Assembly (NCBI GenBank): GCA_943737045.1
Contig: CALSFV010000060.1
Span: 62,001-126,000, forward strand
Direction: 5' to 3'
From: Parapristionchus giblindavisi
Lineage: Eukaryota; Nematoda; Chromadorea; Rhabditida; Diplogasteridae
Length of the DNA: 64,000 nucleotides
Both the position numbers and the translations under genes were made by a program. How positions within the stretch are numbered: position 1 is the stretch's first letter; each line of letters begins with the position of its first letter. Under the pieces are notes generated by a model that worked only from the letters and a program-made list of their open reading frames with translations, was not told where the DNA came from and searched no databases. Of the stretch, positions 47,396-60,356 are shown piece by piece.

Positions 47396-47889
47396 GAGAA
47401 TACTGTAAATTATGTATAAATATAGTGTTTTGTCATCTGGGATATGTCAGTTGTCAATAATATATTGTTCGTTTTCAAAGCAATTCAAATTAGAGAGTTG
47501 AAAAGAGAGTGAAGACTTCACCGTACCGTGCAGTTGTTCATCCGAGTGTATGCTGTAGCATAGTCGTCTAGAAGTATGTCGTGATCAGTTTTGTGCGTCC
47601 ATTGATATGAGTGGTCTCATGTATGTGGTGTATTTGTTTCTGGCAAACTACTACTATGAGCCTGTCATATTTGTGTTTCGTTAGATCAATTGTCCGAGTT
47701 CTTCCTCAACTTTTGTGACAACTGGCTTAGTTGGAGAACATGTCGGATTAGGGTTTCACGTTATTTATAGCTTCGACTTTCGAAAATTCAGTCGTTACTC
47801 GTGACGTTGTTTATGTAATGCCAATGTAAATTCTATGACCGTTATTTTAAATGCTTTATATTGCATCATTCGGTTGTTTTTGTAGACTT

Positions 47890-47985
47890 TTAATGTGGGA
47901 GAGAGTTGGACGAGGGTTTATGAACATTGCAAGAAGCAAGGATCAGTGGAACTATCTCATATCGTTACAGCTCAAAGTAGAACAC
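47890..47985 (+). mobile_element. diverged fragment of the non-LTR 3' coding end
   Basis: GTTTATGAACATTGCAAGAAGCAAGGATCAGTGGAAC..TATCTCATATCGTTACAG matches CTTTATGAACGTTGCCAGAAACACGGATCAATGGAACCATATCATGTCACTACAG at 1174-1228. Fragment only, without tail. Confidence 0.6.
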
Positions 47986-48019
47986 GAAGGAGAGGGAAAT
48001 AGGAATTACGATGTGAACC

Positions 48020-48330
48020 AGAAGCGCACAATCAGATGTTTTCTATCTCTCTCTCCCTCCCCCCCCCCCTCTCTCTCTTGTCGGGAGTTCATTCTTTGAG
48101 ATGGTAGAGAGACTACGGTAGAGTGAGAGAGTTGTAGAGAAAGAGGGTGATGAGAGAGCGAAGAAGGTAGAAGAGACGGGGAGAACCCAAACAAATATGT
48201 CCACAAGGCACCATCTCTGTTGTCTTTCTCTCTCTCTCCCTCTCTCTCTCCCTCTCTCTCTCCCTCTCTCTCACTCTCTCTCTCTCTCGCTCCCTCTCCC
48301 TCTCCTCTCTATCTCTTATCCTTCCCTGAG
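48020..48330. repeat. CT-rich low-complexity tracts
   Basis: Two tracts (about 48030-48080 and 48225-48315) of CTCTCC units produce Arg/Glu-repeat and Ser/Leu/Pro-repeat open frames on both strands. These are not genes. Confidence 0.9.
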
Positions 48331-48678
48331 ACGACGGCAAACTTTTCTTGTGATTCAACATGGCGGATTACGTTTGACTTCCTGATAGTGATCCCACCGC
48401 GATTCTTCTTGTATCGATTGATATAATATCCCTGAGTACCGTAAACTGTAACTTATTGATTTGTGTCCTCCAATGTATTACTTCATTTCAATTGATTTAC
48501 TGGCTAAAGTACCGTTCTTGCTTAATTTAATGTCACAACTCCTACAGCCGATTGATTTTGTATCGTGTAGGGCAAAGGGTCTCGCCTGGTCGCGCATATG
48601 AATACCGTAACCTTTGTTTCGTACCGTATAATTAGCTCAGATTGTCCTATTATCTGTGGCAGACTCTCACGTTCGCCT

Positions 48679-48683
<5 letters not shown>

Positions 48684-48772
<89 letters not shown>

Positions 48773-48845
48773 CCTCTCCCTCTCTCTCTCCTTCCCTCTC
48801 TCTCTCTCTTTCTCTCTCCCCCCCCCTCTCTCTCCCTCTCTCTAT
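48684..48845. repeat. long (CT)n microsatellite
   Basis: About 76 bases of almost pure CT repeat (48684-48759), then CTC/CCT-interrupted sequence. It is the longest pure dinucleotide run in the window. Confidence 0.95.
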
Positions 48846-49764
48846 AGATCTCAATATATTGTCTTTTCACATGGTGGAGCGCGAGGCTTGACCCGAGTTC
48901 ATAAAGGCTATCTGTTTTGTTTGCTCTGAATCCTTCGTCCATGATCCGTCTTTCTTATTGTTAGTTCAATCGGGTCACGATCATGACTACAGTAATCCAT
49001 TGTCCATGTCGCCGTGTCTTATTTAAGCTTACAATTGTTCATTATCGATCCGATCAAGTTCAATCGGGTCAGATTCATGACTACCGTAATCAATCCTTTG
49101 TGTCACGCTCACTCATTCATATTTTCTATTTGCTTTGCATTGCTTCTCTCATCCATTCGAATATGTCCCTATTATTCTGAGGTTCACTTTCCTTATTTGG
49201 AATGGGTGAGGGTCACTAACCAGCTCCAACCCCTATTTGTGGCTACTATTCCATTTTTTCCGATAAATATAGTACTGGATTCAACCGGGTCAGAGACGGT
49301 ATGCTGGTTCGGAGTTGTTGTGTCTGAATTATGATCGTATTTCGCTGGTTCAAGAACCGTGTAGAGCGCAAGAGGTTTTTTGTGGGATTTTTCACACGCT
49401 CCACACCTCACTAGACAGGGAGGACATGATGTGATTACGTATGAGGAGGGAGAGGGAGAGAAAGGCAGAGAGAGAAGAAGAGGTAGAATCAAGGATGTAG
49501 AGGCAGAGAAAGTGGAGAGGGGTGTAAAAAAGGACATGGATAGTGTGCGCGTGGGGTTGACTTTTCGGAGTGATTGATTTCTTTTTCTGAATCTATATAA
49601 TCGTTTACTATATACTGCATAAATGATATCAACGCGTGAACATGACCAGAATTCTTTTTGGTAGTAGTTTAGCGTACTCTCTCTTATTTTCCTGACGCTA
49701 AGCCGACTTCTTTGACACGGACGATAATATGAAAGTAATGTCGTCAATCGACAGTTAATATTAA

Positions 49765-52700
49765 CCGTCTTAAATATATATCGGAACCGGATTCATTGTG
49801 CAGTCCCTTCCAATCTCTTCTTCTTCTTCTTCTTTCTCCTCATTCTTCTCATCATAACTCCGTTCTTTGTCGTGTGTCTAGATGTAGTGAGGGGATCTCT
49901 GGGATATGATCATCATCACTCACACTTTGAATCGCGAATATTGATTGAAATGAGAGTATCGATTGGAAGTAGATACGGTAGCCGTTGTATATTCGTGGAC
50001 GCTGCAGCATGGGCTACAAGCGCAATTGATAATATAGAATGTTTTCGATTTGGTTATTCCATCTGATAGTCTTATAGCCTTTTATTGATTGATATGCGGC
50101 GGATTACGGTAGATGTACGAAATCGATGGGTGATTGGGGATAGTGTAGTGTGATGCCTAATTTAGAATCACTTTGGCCTAATCAGTTTTACATTAAATAC
50201 CGATATCTATGATCTAGTAGTAATTACTATTGACTACATTAGCATGATTTGTGCAAATTTACTATTTGTCCTTTCACTTTGGCATCACTCATACGTGAAG
50301 GTATATGTCGAATAGGTACGTTACAGATTTTCCAAATAAGATCAGGTTTCATAGTTTGTAACGTACTTTTCGACCTAACAAATGGCTTCATTCAGATAGT
50401 ATTCCCATGAATACTACTTTTTGCATTGAGTGAAACGCGCTTCCACGAGGCCGAATTGAGCACCAAGGGTACGGGCATGTGGTCGATTGTGGTAGTTGTA
50501 GGGTTTTCCATATTTTTCTGGCCCAATTGGTCTAGAATATCGATTACTGTATCCTGTATGGAATGAGTTACTGTATACTTCGATTACTGCATTATTGGTT
50601 GTTTCTTGTTTGCGCTTGAGAAAAGTTTTCTTAAACCCTTTCGCATACGGCTGCCACAATTTCGTCTGGCTATTTTATTTTCTTATCGATTAGCTGTTCA
50701 CCATACTTAAATGCGTTTCAAAAATGCCCTCGCTCATCACTATGTACTAGTGAATGGTATTTTTATCGATTAATTAGACAAATTTCATGCGGATATCCGT
50801 CAATATCCTTGGTAAATCTTTAAAAAAATTGATATATGTATATCATGTATCTATAAATATATCCTCAACCGGATCAATTGTGCTGTTCCTCCAATCGTCC
50901 TCTTCTCTTCTTCTTTCTCACCACATCCTCATCATTCATAACTGTGCTGGGTTTTTGTTGTATCTGGATATAGTCGAGGTGATGTATTTATCTCTTCATC
51001 ATTCATACACTTTGAATCGGAGCTTTATTGATTGATTGATTGATAGTGGATTACGGTAGTTATTCGAAATCGTCTTGCACTGTGGTTGGGGAAGAGGCAG
51101 AAGTGTGAGGCCTAATTTAGAACTACTTGCAGTGCTCCTAGCATCAAATATACTTTTTATGAGTACACCTTTCTCCATAGAGTGAGACATCTTTCCACCG
51201 GGCTGTATTGAACTTGAAGATTGCTTTTATGACTAGGGCTGCTTGGACTATAGTTTCTAGCCCAATAGGTCTATAATATCGGTTTAGGCATACTGTGGGA
51301 AATGTTTTACTATTCGCACCTCACTTACACTTTGAATCAATTACCGTTAATTTATTGATTGATTGAGAGATTACGGTAGCCGCTGTATTTTCACCGTTGT
51401 TGTGGCTATTCAAGCGCTTGGAGCGTAAGACTTCATTGAGAATTACTCTTCAATTGTTATTTCAACAGATAGACTGAACAGACACGCCATTGTAGTGGAG
51501 ATTGCCCAGACTATCTCAGACTATATCATTATATGAGAAGTGCGCTAGTCACCTATCATATTTTTTGCCACGCTTGAATTCGTCATGAGTACACTCTCTC
51601 TCTTTCTCTCTCTCACTCTCCTTGCATCTTCCCATTCATATTTTGGGCATACGAATGAATCAGTATCAACAATGGAGATGGATGATGGAAGAAGACGTCA
51701 ATCTTAGTCAAATATCGCATATGCACTAGCATGTACTAGCGCGTACTCGTAATCGTCGTGGTATGGCACGGTTAGGAGACTTTTTTTAGACTTTTTAGGA
51801 CTTTTTTTATGCATCGTTACATTTGCCTTGCGTGCCTATGCCGTAACCTCCGCCGTAACTACGGAGACGCGGCGGAGGGGTTACGGCGTAGGCATGTAAG
51901 GCACATGTAACGATGCATTAGGAAGTTGCGGCTGCTCGAACTATTGTACACTAGCTGGACAAATATTTTTCAATGGGGAAGTGCTTATTAACGGATTACT
52001 GTTGTTTTGACTGTGTGCCCTTGATTTGTTGGATGACGCATACGCATTGTGTTTATCGAAATTAGAATTCTTATTCTTTGGACGTCATTGTTATCAGATA
52101 AAAAGTTTCACAGGTTAATGGACATAACTTCGATACAGATTTTTTGCTGACAGAATTTCAAAAAATCCCAAAATACGTCCAGGCTTGGTAGCTTGTAACC
52201 ATAGGTCGAATTGCTAGGTTATCGGTTTTCAAAAGCCGGTCAGGTGTTTTCGATTTTTGTGAAATTTGGGCTCAAAATCCGGTCAGGTTTTTCGTTTTTT
52301 TGTGAAATTTTGGCTCAAAATCCGGTCTGGCTTTGCACTTTGCAATGCTGTGTTCACAACTTGGAAAATGCGGAAATTGCTGTTCAGAAGTTCATCCGGA
52401 AAATACTCTGAAAATGCTCATTTTCGATGATTTGAAGAAAATGTTTAATGTTTTTTTTAATGTTGTTTAGTATCAACATTTATGGGTCGCAAACAGTGTT
52501 GTGGACGCATTTTATTGATGATAAGTGATAATTTTAAATATGGTTTCGTTAGGTTGATTTTTTTCGCAGCATTTTCGTTGATTTTCGGCTTAAAGTGCTC
52601 AAAAAAGGATCATACGATATTTATTTCAGTAGAAAACTTTATAAATGACCTAATTTAGTTGTGTTCCATGAAACAATGGGTTTCAACGCTTTTAAAGTGT

Positions 52701-52925
52701 ATAAAACCATCTTTTTCGAGAAAAAAAACGAGCATTTTCGTGCGTTTTCCACCCGAACTTCTGAACTGCATTTTCCGCATTTTCTTGCATTTTCAAAGTT
52801 CTGAACACCGCATTACATACTTTTCGACCTATACAATTGTAAATTACTATAATCAGATAGCTCTTCCATGAATGCTCCTTTCTGCATTGACCGAAACATG
52901 CTTCCACGAGGTCGAACACCAAGAG
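49765..52925. repeat. decayed local tandem duplication
   Basis: A block with the order ACCGGATTCATTGTGC, CT-rich, CATCATTCATACACTTTGAATCG, GATTACGGTAG, GTGTGATGCCTAATTTAGAA, GTGAAACGCGCTTCCACGAGG, CTGGCCCAATTGGTCTAGAATATCG occurs at about 49780-50580. It recurs with divergence at 50860-51310, then in part at 51315-51430 (CACTTTGAATCAATT, GATTACGGTAGCCG). The CTTCCACGAGG piece appears again at 52900-52915. No coding sequence was recognised in any copy. Confidence 0.65.
51809..51918. mobile_element. ~105-bp GC-rich palindrome with possible TTA duplication
   Basis: TGCATCGTTACATTTGCC at the left mirrors GGCACATGTAACGATGCA at the right; the inner TGCCGTAACCTCCGCCG mirrors CGGCGGAGGGGTTACGGCG. 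TTA lies immediately outside both ends, which would fit a 3-bp (TWA) target duplication of the PIF/Harbinger kind, but three bases are weak evidence. Confidence 0.75.
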
Positions 52926-52933
52926 CGCTGAGG

Positions 52934-53077
52934 CCGTATGCATGAACGCCGGCAAACCGTTTGCCCGACAAACGTGACGTCACAACCGTAGGCGGAGGCG
53001 TTTGTCAAAAATCCTCCGCATACGCTTTTGACGTCACGTTTGTCGGGCAAACGGTTTGCCGGCGTTCATGCATACGG
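52934..53077. mobile_element. 144-bp near-perfect palindrome
   Basis: CCGTATGCATGAACGCCGGC at the left is the exact inverse complement of GCCGGCGTTCATGCATACGG at the right. Pairing continues through AAACCGTTTGCCCGACAAACGTGACGTCA against the mirrored arm, leaving a short GTAGGCGGAGGC centre. Strong hairpin potential. A decayed relative lies at 38215-38310. Confidence 0.9.
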
Positions 53078-53079
53078 TC

Positions 53080-53436
53080 TCTGGCTGACATGTGATGGAT
53101 GTTCATGTATCGGTCTATGTATACTATCCATGGGATCAGGCCCTGCTGGGCCTCATCCATACAACTCTGTGGGCCCCTGTAAAATTAACCATTTTTCGCT
53201 CGGATGCTCCCTGTAGAATCGAGCTCCAGGTACGCCGCCCATGTATGGCCTCATCAGTCTGAGACCCTTCCGATGGCACACAGTCTCTCCATATAGAATG
53301 GCTGTAATAGTCCAAGGTCAGGGTGTGGACTAGTTAATAAACCCATCTTATACCCCTCTCCCCTCTCGGATTCCTTATCTTCTAATCCGACCTTGTTAGG
53401 CAGATAAAGAGTGAGAGGAGATTGACGGAGAGAAGG

Positions 53437-53467
<31 letters not shown>

Positions 53468-54018
53468 GTACAGTTCATTTTTGTTGTGTGCCTATCCCCC
53501 TTATCTATATGTTTATTAGGGGCACGTATTATCCAATTTATCCGTTCGCTCCCTTTTTCTCGCTTTCTCTTTTCCTTTCTCTTTTGTAGTATCGTTATGA
53601 ACACTCCCCTCCTACGTCTCTAGTCATTTGTATTGAGAATATTCTTCACGGCCGATGTTTTGACGACCCTCAATGTTGTCGTATCTGATCCTGTTTCATG
53701 AGAAGATTCTGGGCAGGGCGTGATCTTTGATCTTTCTGTCATTATTGTCTGTTTACGGTAGCCTACTGGAGTTGTAGCACAAAAAGAAACCGATTAATGC
53801 AATACGGACTTCACTTATTCCCCAGGACAGACTAGACGTTTTGTGGCAGACACTTTGAGGAGAAGGTGGGCTAGAAGGAGAGGGAGGAGATGGTAGAGGG
53901 AGAGGTTGGAAGTCTGGTGGAATAGATGAAGGGGAGAGGGAGAGATTTTCACGCATCGCTGTATCGGCTTACACGGGAACGCTTCTTCTCCTCTTCATCT
54001 CCTCTCTCCTTTCGTTCG

Positions 54019-54050
<32 letters not shown>

Positions 54051-54530
54051 TATTTCTCTCCCTCTCTATCTCTCCCTCTCCTTCTCTCTCTCTCTCTCTC
54101 TCTCCCTCTCTCCCGTTCTGTTATTCGTCTCTTCTTCTCAGAATGTTTCAGAGATACTTGCGTGTCTTCTTCTATTTGTTTCTCAGATATCTATTATTAT
54201 TGTCATATCGTCGCTCCGTTCTTCTTCTCTTTATATTTTCATACCCTCACAGTGTGAGGATTGATCCATCATATACGGCTCATTTTTTATGCGAAAAATT
54301 CAAGAGAAAAATAACGATTTTTCTAAATCTACCCTTCATAATTTAAAAAAATCTACCCACTATATGAAACAATCCTGTGAGAGAACTGTATGCTCTTCTC
54401 CCCTCTTTTCTCTTCTTTTCTCCCTGTGCTTCTCGGTATCAGAGTATCTATGCATAATGAAGAACGCAATAAGGAATGGTGCTATTCGCTATTCGCTCTG
54501 TCAAGGAAAATTAAAAGGAAATACAAGAAA
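53080..54530. other. no supported gene; CT and GA tracts
   Basis: CT-rich blocks at 54020-54115 and GA-rich blocks (opposite polarity) at 53415-53470 and 53865-53945 create repetitive open frames. A GATCTTTGATC pair occurs at 53721-53731. Confidence 0.6.
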
Positions 54531-54642
54531 TTAAGGGCACACTCCTTACTAGCTTAAACTCTCCGCTCTCACGCAAACAGAGAAAATGAGAGAGCGTGGT
54601 CAGAGCGAAGAGTTTCATATCAGCTTGGGCTGTGCCTTTGAG
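54531..54642. mobile_element. TTAA-type palindromic MITE, copy 11
   Basis: TTAAGGGCACACTCCTTACTAGC at the left; AGCTTGGGCTGTGCCTTTGA at the right; the centre ACTCTCCGCTCTCACGC / GCGTGGTCAGAGCGAAGAGT pairs well. Confidence 0.8.
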
Positions 54643-57600
54643 TCAAAATCTGTGGTTTATCTACATTTCTTCCATTATTCAACAACGTTTTTCTAATATT
54701 GTACATCATCTTTTTCTTCTCTATTATTTCCCTTCGTATCTTTCTCTATCACAATTTGTCGGTATATTTCATTAATGGTCCCCTTGCTTGATCCCCACTA
54801 GAAAATCTGGGAGGGAGCAACATTGGGATAAAAAACCAGAGTTTAAAATGCGCTTCTTTCATCCTTTGCTCTTTCTCCTCCAACCTTCTCACGCTCCACG
54901 TTACCATTGAGTACAATACGAAGTGGTACATTGTCTCTCTCTCTCCCTCCCTCCCTCTCCCTCTCTCTCTCTCTGCCTCTCTCCCTCTCTCTCTTTATCC
55001 CTCTCACTATATCAACCCTGATCCTCCTCGATCCTTTTCTCAATCCCTCCATCGCTACTGACTAAGCACTGCTAAGTCTCCCTCATTGTCCGATCGGTTG
55101 TGGAACTTTCTTCTCGTTTTGTTCTTTAGTTTTTTTTTATACTGATACCTGTTTGACTATCTTCATCCTAACCATTCTCATTCTCCGTCCTAAGACATTG
55201 TTTTTCTCCTTGTGCAAATTTTTTTGTTTCAATCGTATTTTATATGATGATCTTTATGTTGTTCTCTTTTTTCCTGATGTTATATAAATATTTATGTGCG
55301 GCTTGTTATCGCCAATGGGAACCCTGCTGTTCTTCCCGTTCCTTTCCATATCTATAACTTTATCTCCTATCCTTGTTGTATATCTCTACCTCTCCTTCTA
55401 CCTCTTCCGTTTCACATATCACCTGAAACTGATGAAAAGTTCTCTTTTACCTGCCCCACCCTCTCTCCCTCTGGATCTCTCCCTCTCCCTCTACCCCTGA
55501 ATCTCTACCTCTGCCTCTCTGGTGCACCCATGTCCCCTGACTAACCGCTGTTTATAATCTCTATTTCTGATTATTTTGCGTGTGTGACAGTTGAGCTGAG
55601 GTGTTGTGTTGACTCAGTGGTGAGGTGATGGTGCTGGAATAATTGTGGAGAGAAGTGGGAAGAGAAAACTTTATATATTTGTAATAACGTTTTGCCCAAA
55701 TTCCAAATGTGCAAAATATTTTCCCCAAAATGCGAAATTCCCAAAGAGCTTGAGAGCATCCAAAATTGTTATACAAATTTGCCTTCCCCAATTGAAGAAA
55801 AAATGGAAAAAAAACCTCGCAAAAATTGTTGGAATCTGCACATGTTTTTGTCTCGATGTATCTTCCATCCTTCGTTCCCGTACCATCCTCCATTCCGTGT
55901 TTCATCTCATCTCTATTCATTCCACTCTCACTCCTCTCACCCTGCTGCAATCATTCACGTCTACAACCATATGTTACTTTGTGGATGACCGGAGGCGATC
56001 TCTCTTTCTCTCTCTCCATCTCTCTCTCCCTCTCTCCCTCTACTCTTCTCTCTCTCCCTCTCTCTATACCTCTCCCTCTCTCTCTATTTCTCTCCATCAC
56101 TTGACCAATGTATAGTCCATTCATTCAATACTTACTTGTGCCATTACTCGCCTCTCGTACATAACAGTCAGATTGAGCGAGGTTGTCCGGTCTTTACCCC
56201 TCCCTCTCCCTCTCTCTCTATCCCGCTCCATCTCCCTCTATCTTTACTTCTCCTCCTTCCTCTTTCTACCTCTTCCTCTTGTTCAAAATTATGCTCCTGT
56301 ATTGAATGTATTGCTATCTTTACCGATCACAGTCCTAGTTCCTCATACAGTAGAGTCATTTAATTTGATCCCTGCTGGTGCCTGATCTTTAACCATCTGA
56401 TCTTTTCTGATATGTGATGGTGTGTGATCTTTGATCTTTCATGATTATTTTAGTCTTTGATCATTTCTGGTCCATCTCTGGATTGACAAGCTTGTCAGTT
56501 TTTTTTGCGTAATACACTGGATTATTCATCTACTCTTCGTTTCTCTTCCATCTATATCGCTGTCTCTCTTTATATCTCTACCTCTCCTTTCCTATCTCAC
56601 TTTGGTCTGGTCTAGTCGCGAATTTGTGATTGTGACTCTCGCTTGAGCGGCATTGAATAGATTTGTAACTACGGATCGGTCTGCCTCTTCCTCGCCTTAT
56701 TCCCTCCCTCTCCCTCTACCTCTTTCTACTTCTTCTCCCTCTCCTTCATACATAACATGTGTGGAACGTTTTGCCTGACACTAGTGATGTAGAATGCTGT
56801 CGGTTGATTGTGAGTGTGATTGAGTCACGATTACGGTAGCTCGGATGTTTGATCATTCTGTCATGTCAAACTTTGCTAGGCTTCAATCATGATCAGATAC
56901 ATTTTTTTGTACATTTGATATATTCACGATCCCTCCCACCATCACTAGAAGAATCTTTGATATTCGCTGCCCATCCACTGATCTTGGCTCTAATCTATGT
57001 TCTCTACTCATTCCCCTCCTCTCTGTCTCCCTCTCTTTACCGCGTCTGTCTCTATCTCCCACTGATTTATGGTAGGATGTATGCAGTTTGCATTCCGATT
57101 ACTCTCATGTCACACAACAACACAACACCCAAACAACACTTGTAATTTGTGATATTGGAACAGCTGTTTGTTCGTGTAATTCGAGGGACTACGACAGGTT
57201 GAAGGGTGGGTACATGGAGTACTGTAGGATAGTATGGGATATGGTATGTTGAGGTGGAATATATGTGATTATACCCGGTTGAATTGAAATAGCATTAATG
57301 CACACAGTATGACCGAGTGATAAGTGTCCGATAAGAAACACGAAATCACCAGCTGGAAGAATGAAACGAGATGCACAGTGGCACTGCACAACTTAGCGTT
57401 TTCATCGATGAATATTTTAAAAAATATATTATTCTTTTTAATTCGTTTGAACATCTTCGAACTTCGATCCATTTATAGTTTGAAATGCGCTGTCCAGGCA
57501 CTTTTGTGTGATGATATTGGGATGAATGGTCTCAGAGTGTTTGCTATACTGATATGAATTGGACACGTCGATGCCTCTATTAATATTTAGTATTTCTCTT

Positions 57601-60330
57601 GGAGCGTCTCGGCTATTATAAACGGTGGACACTACCGTATTCCATACTATCGGTTGATTCACAAAATTCGTTATTTTTCGCATAAAATGGTCATTTTTAG
57701 CTTCCTTTCGCATCAAAATGGGCCTTATATAGTGGGTCAATCCCCGCATTGCGAGGGTATGGCAATGTATGATCTCTGTTACATATTTTGCAAAATGCGG
57801 TGGTTGTTATCCTGATATCAATAGTGGCAATACGTCAATGCTTATCACTATTATTTCAATCTGTCAACTTTGCTATCAGTCACCGTCTATGATCGACACT
57901 TTTTTGGGCTTTATTTGCTCCTTTTTTCGATATTTTAAGACGTTTTGGCGTCTCTTTTTCGTCTTTCAACCTGTCTCCTGTTTGGTAGTAAGAACAATTT
58001 CTTCCGCTTAACTTCCCAATTCGGTTACAGTAATACTGATCTTTGATCTCTTCTTCTCTCCTTATCTCAAAACCCCGCTATAACGATTTATCTTTCGTCG
58101 CATCATTTATTATGTGGAGATTTATCATCTTCTCTTCACTTTTTCATTTCCCTTCTTCCATACACCAATTACTATTTTTCTTTCAGGATTTTGTATACAT
58201 ATTGCGAAATTTTTGCTCCCAATAAGGATTATTTCCTAAATTTGGACTTCAAAAATATTAATCTTTTTATTTCTGTAATCATTTCGAGGCTGACTTCTCT
58301 CTGTTTGTTTCTCTCTTATAGTCCAGCAGACTATATCTCTGTCCACTATATCTCTCCGATTGAGTCCAATTCATTCATTCTTTCTTTTTCGCTTTTTCGC
58401 ATTCGGCTCTCGCGCTCAGTAGCACTTAGCCCATTCAATGACTTGAGACCCTCCTCCTCCTCTCTCGATCTCTCCCTCTCCTTCTCTCCCTCTCTCTCTC
58501 CCTCTCCTTCTCTCTCTCTCCCTTTTAACGCTGTACCTCTCTCTATCTCTCTCTCCCTCTCTCCCTCTTCCTCTCTCTCTATCTCTCTCCCTCCCTCTCT
58601 CTCTCCCCATCTCTTTCTCCCGTTTAACTCTCTCCCCCTCCCTCCTCTCCTCTCCTCCCTCTCATTTCATATCCATCGCCGTGCTATGGAGATCATGACT
58701 ATATAGCTTTCTCTGCTATTTATTTATTCCTGCATACATTCCAACTTTACTCTACTTTTAGTTAACTTAGATTATCTTGATTTTCTTGCATTAATCACGC
58801 TGCTTTCAAGGATTATACCGTACTGATTATGATTACTGTAGGGGATGTGGTGTACGGTAAAGCGTTGGATATACGGGAGGAGTGATGTTAGCTATATCAA
58901 CAGAGTATGTTTAACACTGCACTTATCTGCCCTCTGATCTTCTTCAATGATTCCTCCTTCTCCTCTTGTCTATCATTATCCTCGTCACCTAACAAATCAT
59001 CCGGTAGTCGCTCTCTCTCTCCCTCTCGTTCTCTCCCCCTCTCCCTCTCCCTCTCCCATCTCTTCGCCGTTTCGTGTCCATTTTTCATTCGGAAGGTGAA
59101 GCTGAAGGTGAGAGGAGGAGGAAGGACGAGAACGAGGGGAGAAGACGGGGGGGGGGGGGGGGGGGGGGGGGGGATTGTGGATTGAAGATGGACAAATGTT
59201 CTTGTTGGAGCGTTGGTCGAGATTCCTTTAGGACCTGGGAGTTGCATGTTTCACTCTGTGCAGTAAGGGGAATGCGGTGACAGAGAATTTTGATCGTGCC
59301 ATTGTTGTATTTTCTCTCTACAACGTTGTTAGTCGCTCGTATCGTCTCGAGAGTGATCGTGGTGCCACGGAGAAAAGGGTATAGGTATAACGAAAAATAT
59401 CTGGAGTACGAAAAGAAGTGAGACTCCATGATGCACGGCGAGCTGATCGAGCAATTAGGAAACGTCGCAAATATTGTAACTCATGAACGCAAACTTTTCT
59501 GAAGATGGTGCTTTGGCCATAGCTAGATATTCTATAGATCTAAGGAATTGTAGCACCAATTTTTGAAATTTAACACATTTCCCGAGATATACGAAAAGAA
59601 AATTTCGCTAATAAGCCGATCAGGTCGCTGTGTGATGTGCTATACCGTATTTTGCCAAGTTTTCAATGAACGTTCTCCCTGTGTTGGAGGGACGCTGCGT
59701 CGTTGTCTGTCTCAGTGTATGGTCATTCATTTGTTCTACTTTATTTCATGTGGATTCGTTCTTCTAATCATTCATGAGACCTGTGAGAGGCACGTTTCAC
59801 TCTGTGCCCATATATTGCCAAAAGTTGTGAAGTACCAATGGGAATGTGTCTAGCGTGTGTCTGTACGTTCTATCATTTATCTATCTGTCTGTCTGTTCGT
59901 ATTGGCTGTTCATTATCTATATACTATGTGGGTGTTCCCCTCATCGTTTCCCACGATCACCCACAACCATACACTGTCACAGTAGGGTGATTGTTCATTT
60001 GGATGGGTTCTGCTCGTTCAAGGCTTTTGTATGCGCAATGGGAATTGCAGGGGGAGTATGGTTGGGGATTGAGTGTTCACGAAAGGAGAAGAAGAAGAAG
60101 TTGTGCTGAATGAGCTCAGATTATATTTAGTGTGATAGCATCTTATTGTTTTTGTCGTAGCGTATCTTTCATCCCCAACCTTTGCATCATCTATAGTCTC
60201 ATTGGATAGGTGAATCATGGATCTGCCAGGCTGATGAGCGTTCAAGGAAGGGAAAAGAGTGAACGATCTCTTCAGCTCTCATAGCACACAGAAGATCCCT
60301 ATTTTGTCTTGTCTGATAAAAACGATAAAT
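54643..60330. other. 5.7-kb CT-rich field without a recognisable gene
   Basis: Plus-strand CT tracts at about 54930-55000, 55455-55520, 56000-56095, 56200-56275, 56700-56745, 57025-57055, 58460-58660 and 59010-59065 are separated by AT-rich spacers, with GATCTTTGATC pairs near 56430 and 58040. All open frames of 60-170 codons here overlap others on the opposite strand or consist of Ser/Leu/Pro repeats. The block could be a very long intron or 5' region of a plus-strand gene beginning beyond the window, but I found no exon to prove it. Confidence 0.5.
59147..59173. repeat. poly-G run of 27
   Basis: Uninterrupted G27 on the plus strand, preceded by GGAGAAGACG. Length should be treated as approximate because such runs are error-prone in sequencing. 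Confidence 0.9.
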
Positions 60331-60356
60331 TACTTAGTTACTTAGTAGATCCATCT

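Noticed and set aside
48113..48942. Arg/Glu-repeat and Ser/Leu-repeat open frames
   Set aside because: They are translations of CT/GA microsatellites on both strands.
49193..49747. 184-codon open frame on the minus strand
   Set aside because: Ser/Pro/Leu low complexity over a GA tract, no motif, no splice context, and overlapping open frames on the other strand.
55561..56115. Overlapping open frames of 60-156 codons on both strands
   Set aside because: They overlap one another in several frames without any recognisable motif; at most one could be real and none is supported.
58191..58706. 171-codon open frame on the plus strand
   Set aside because: The second half is pure CT-tract translation; the first half shows no domain.
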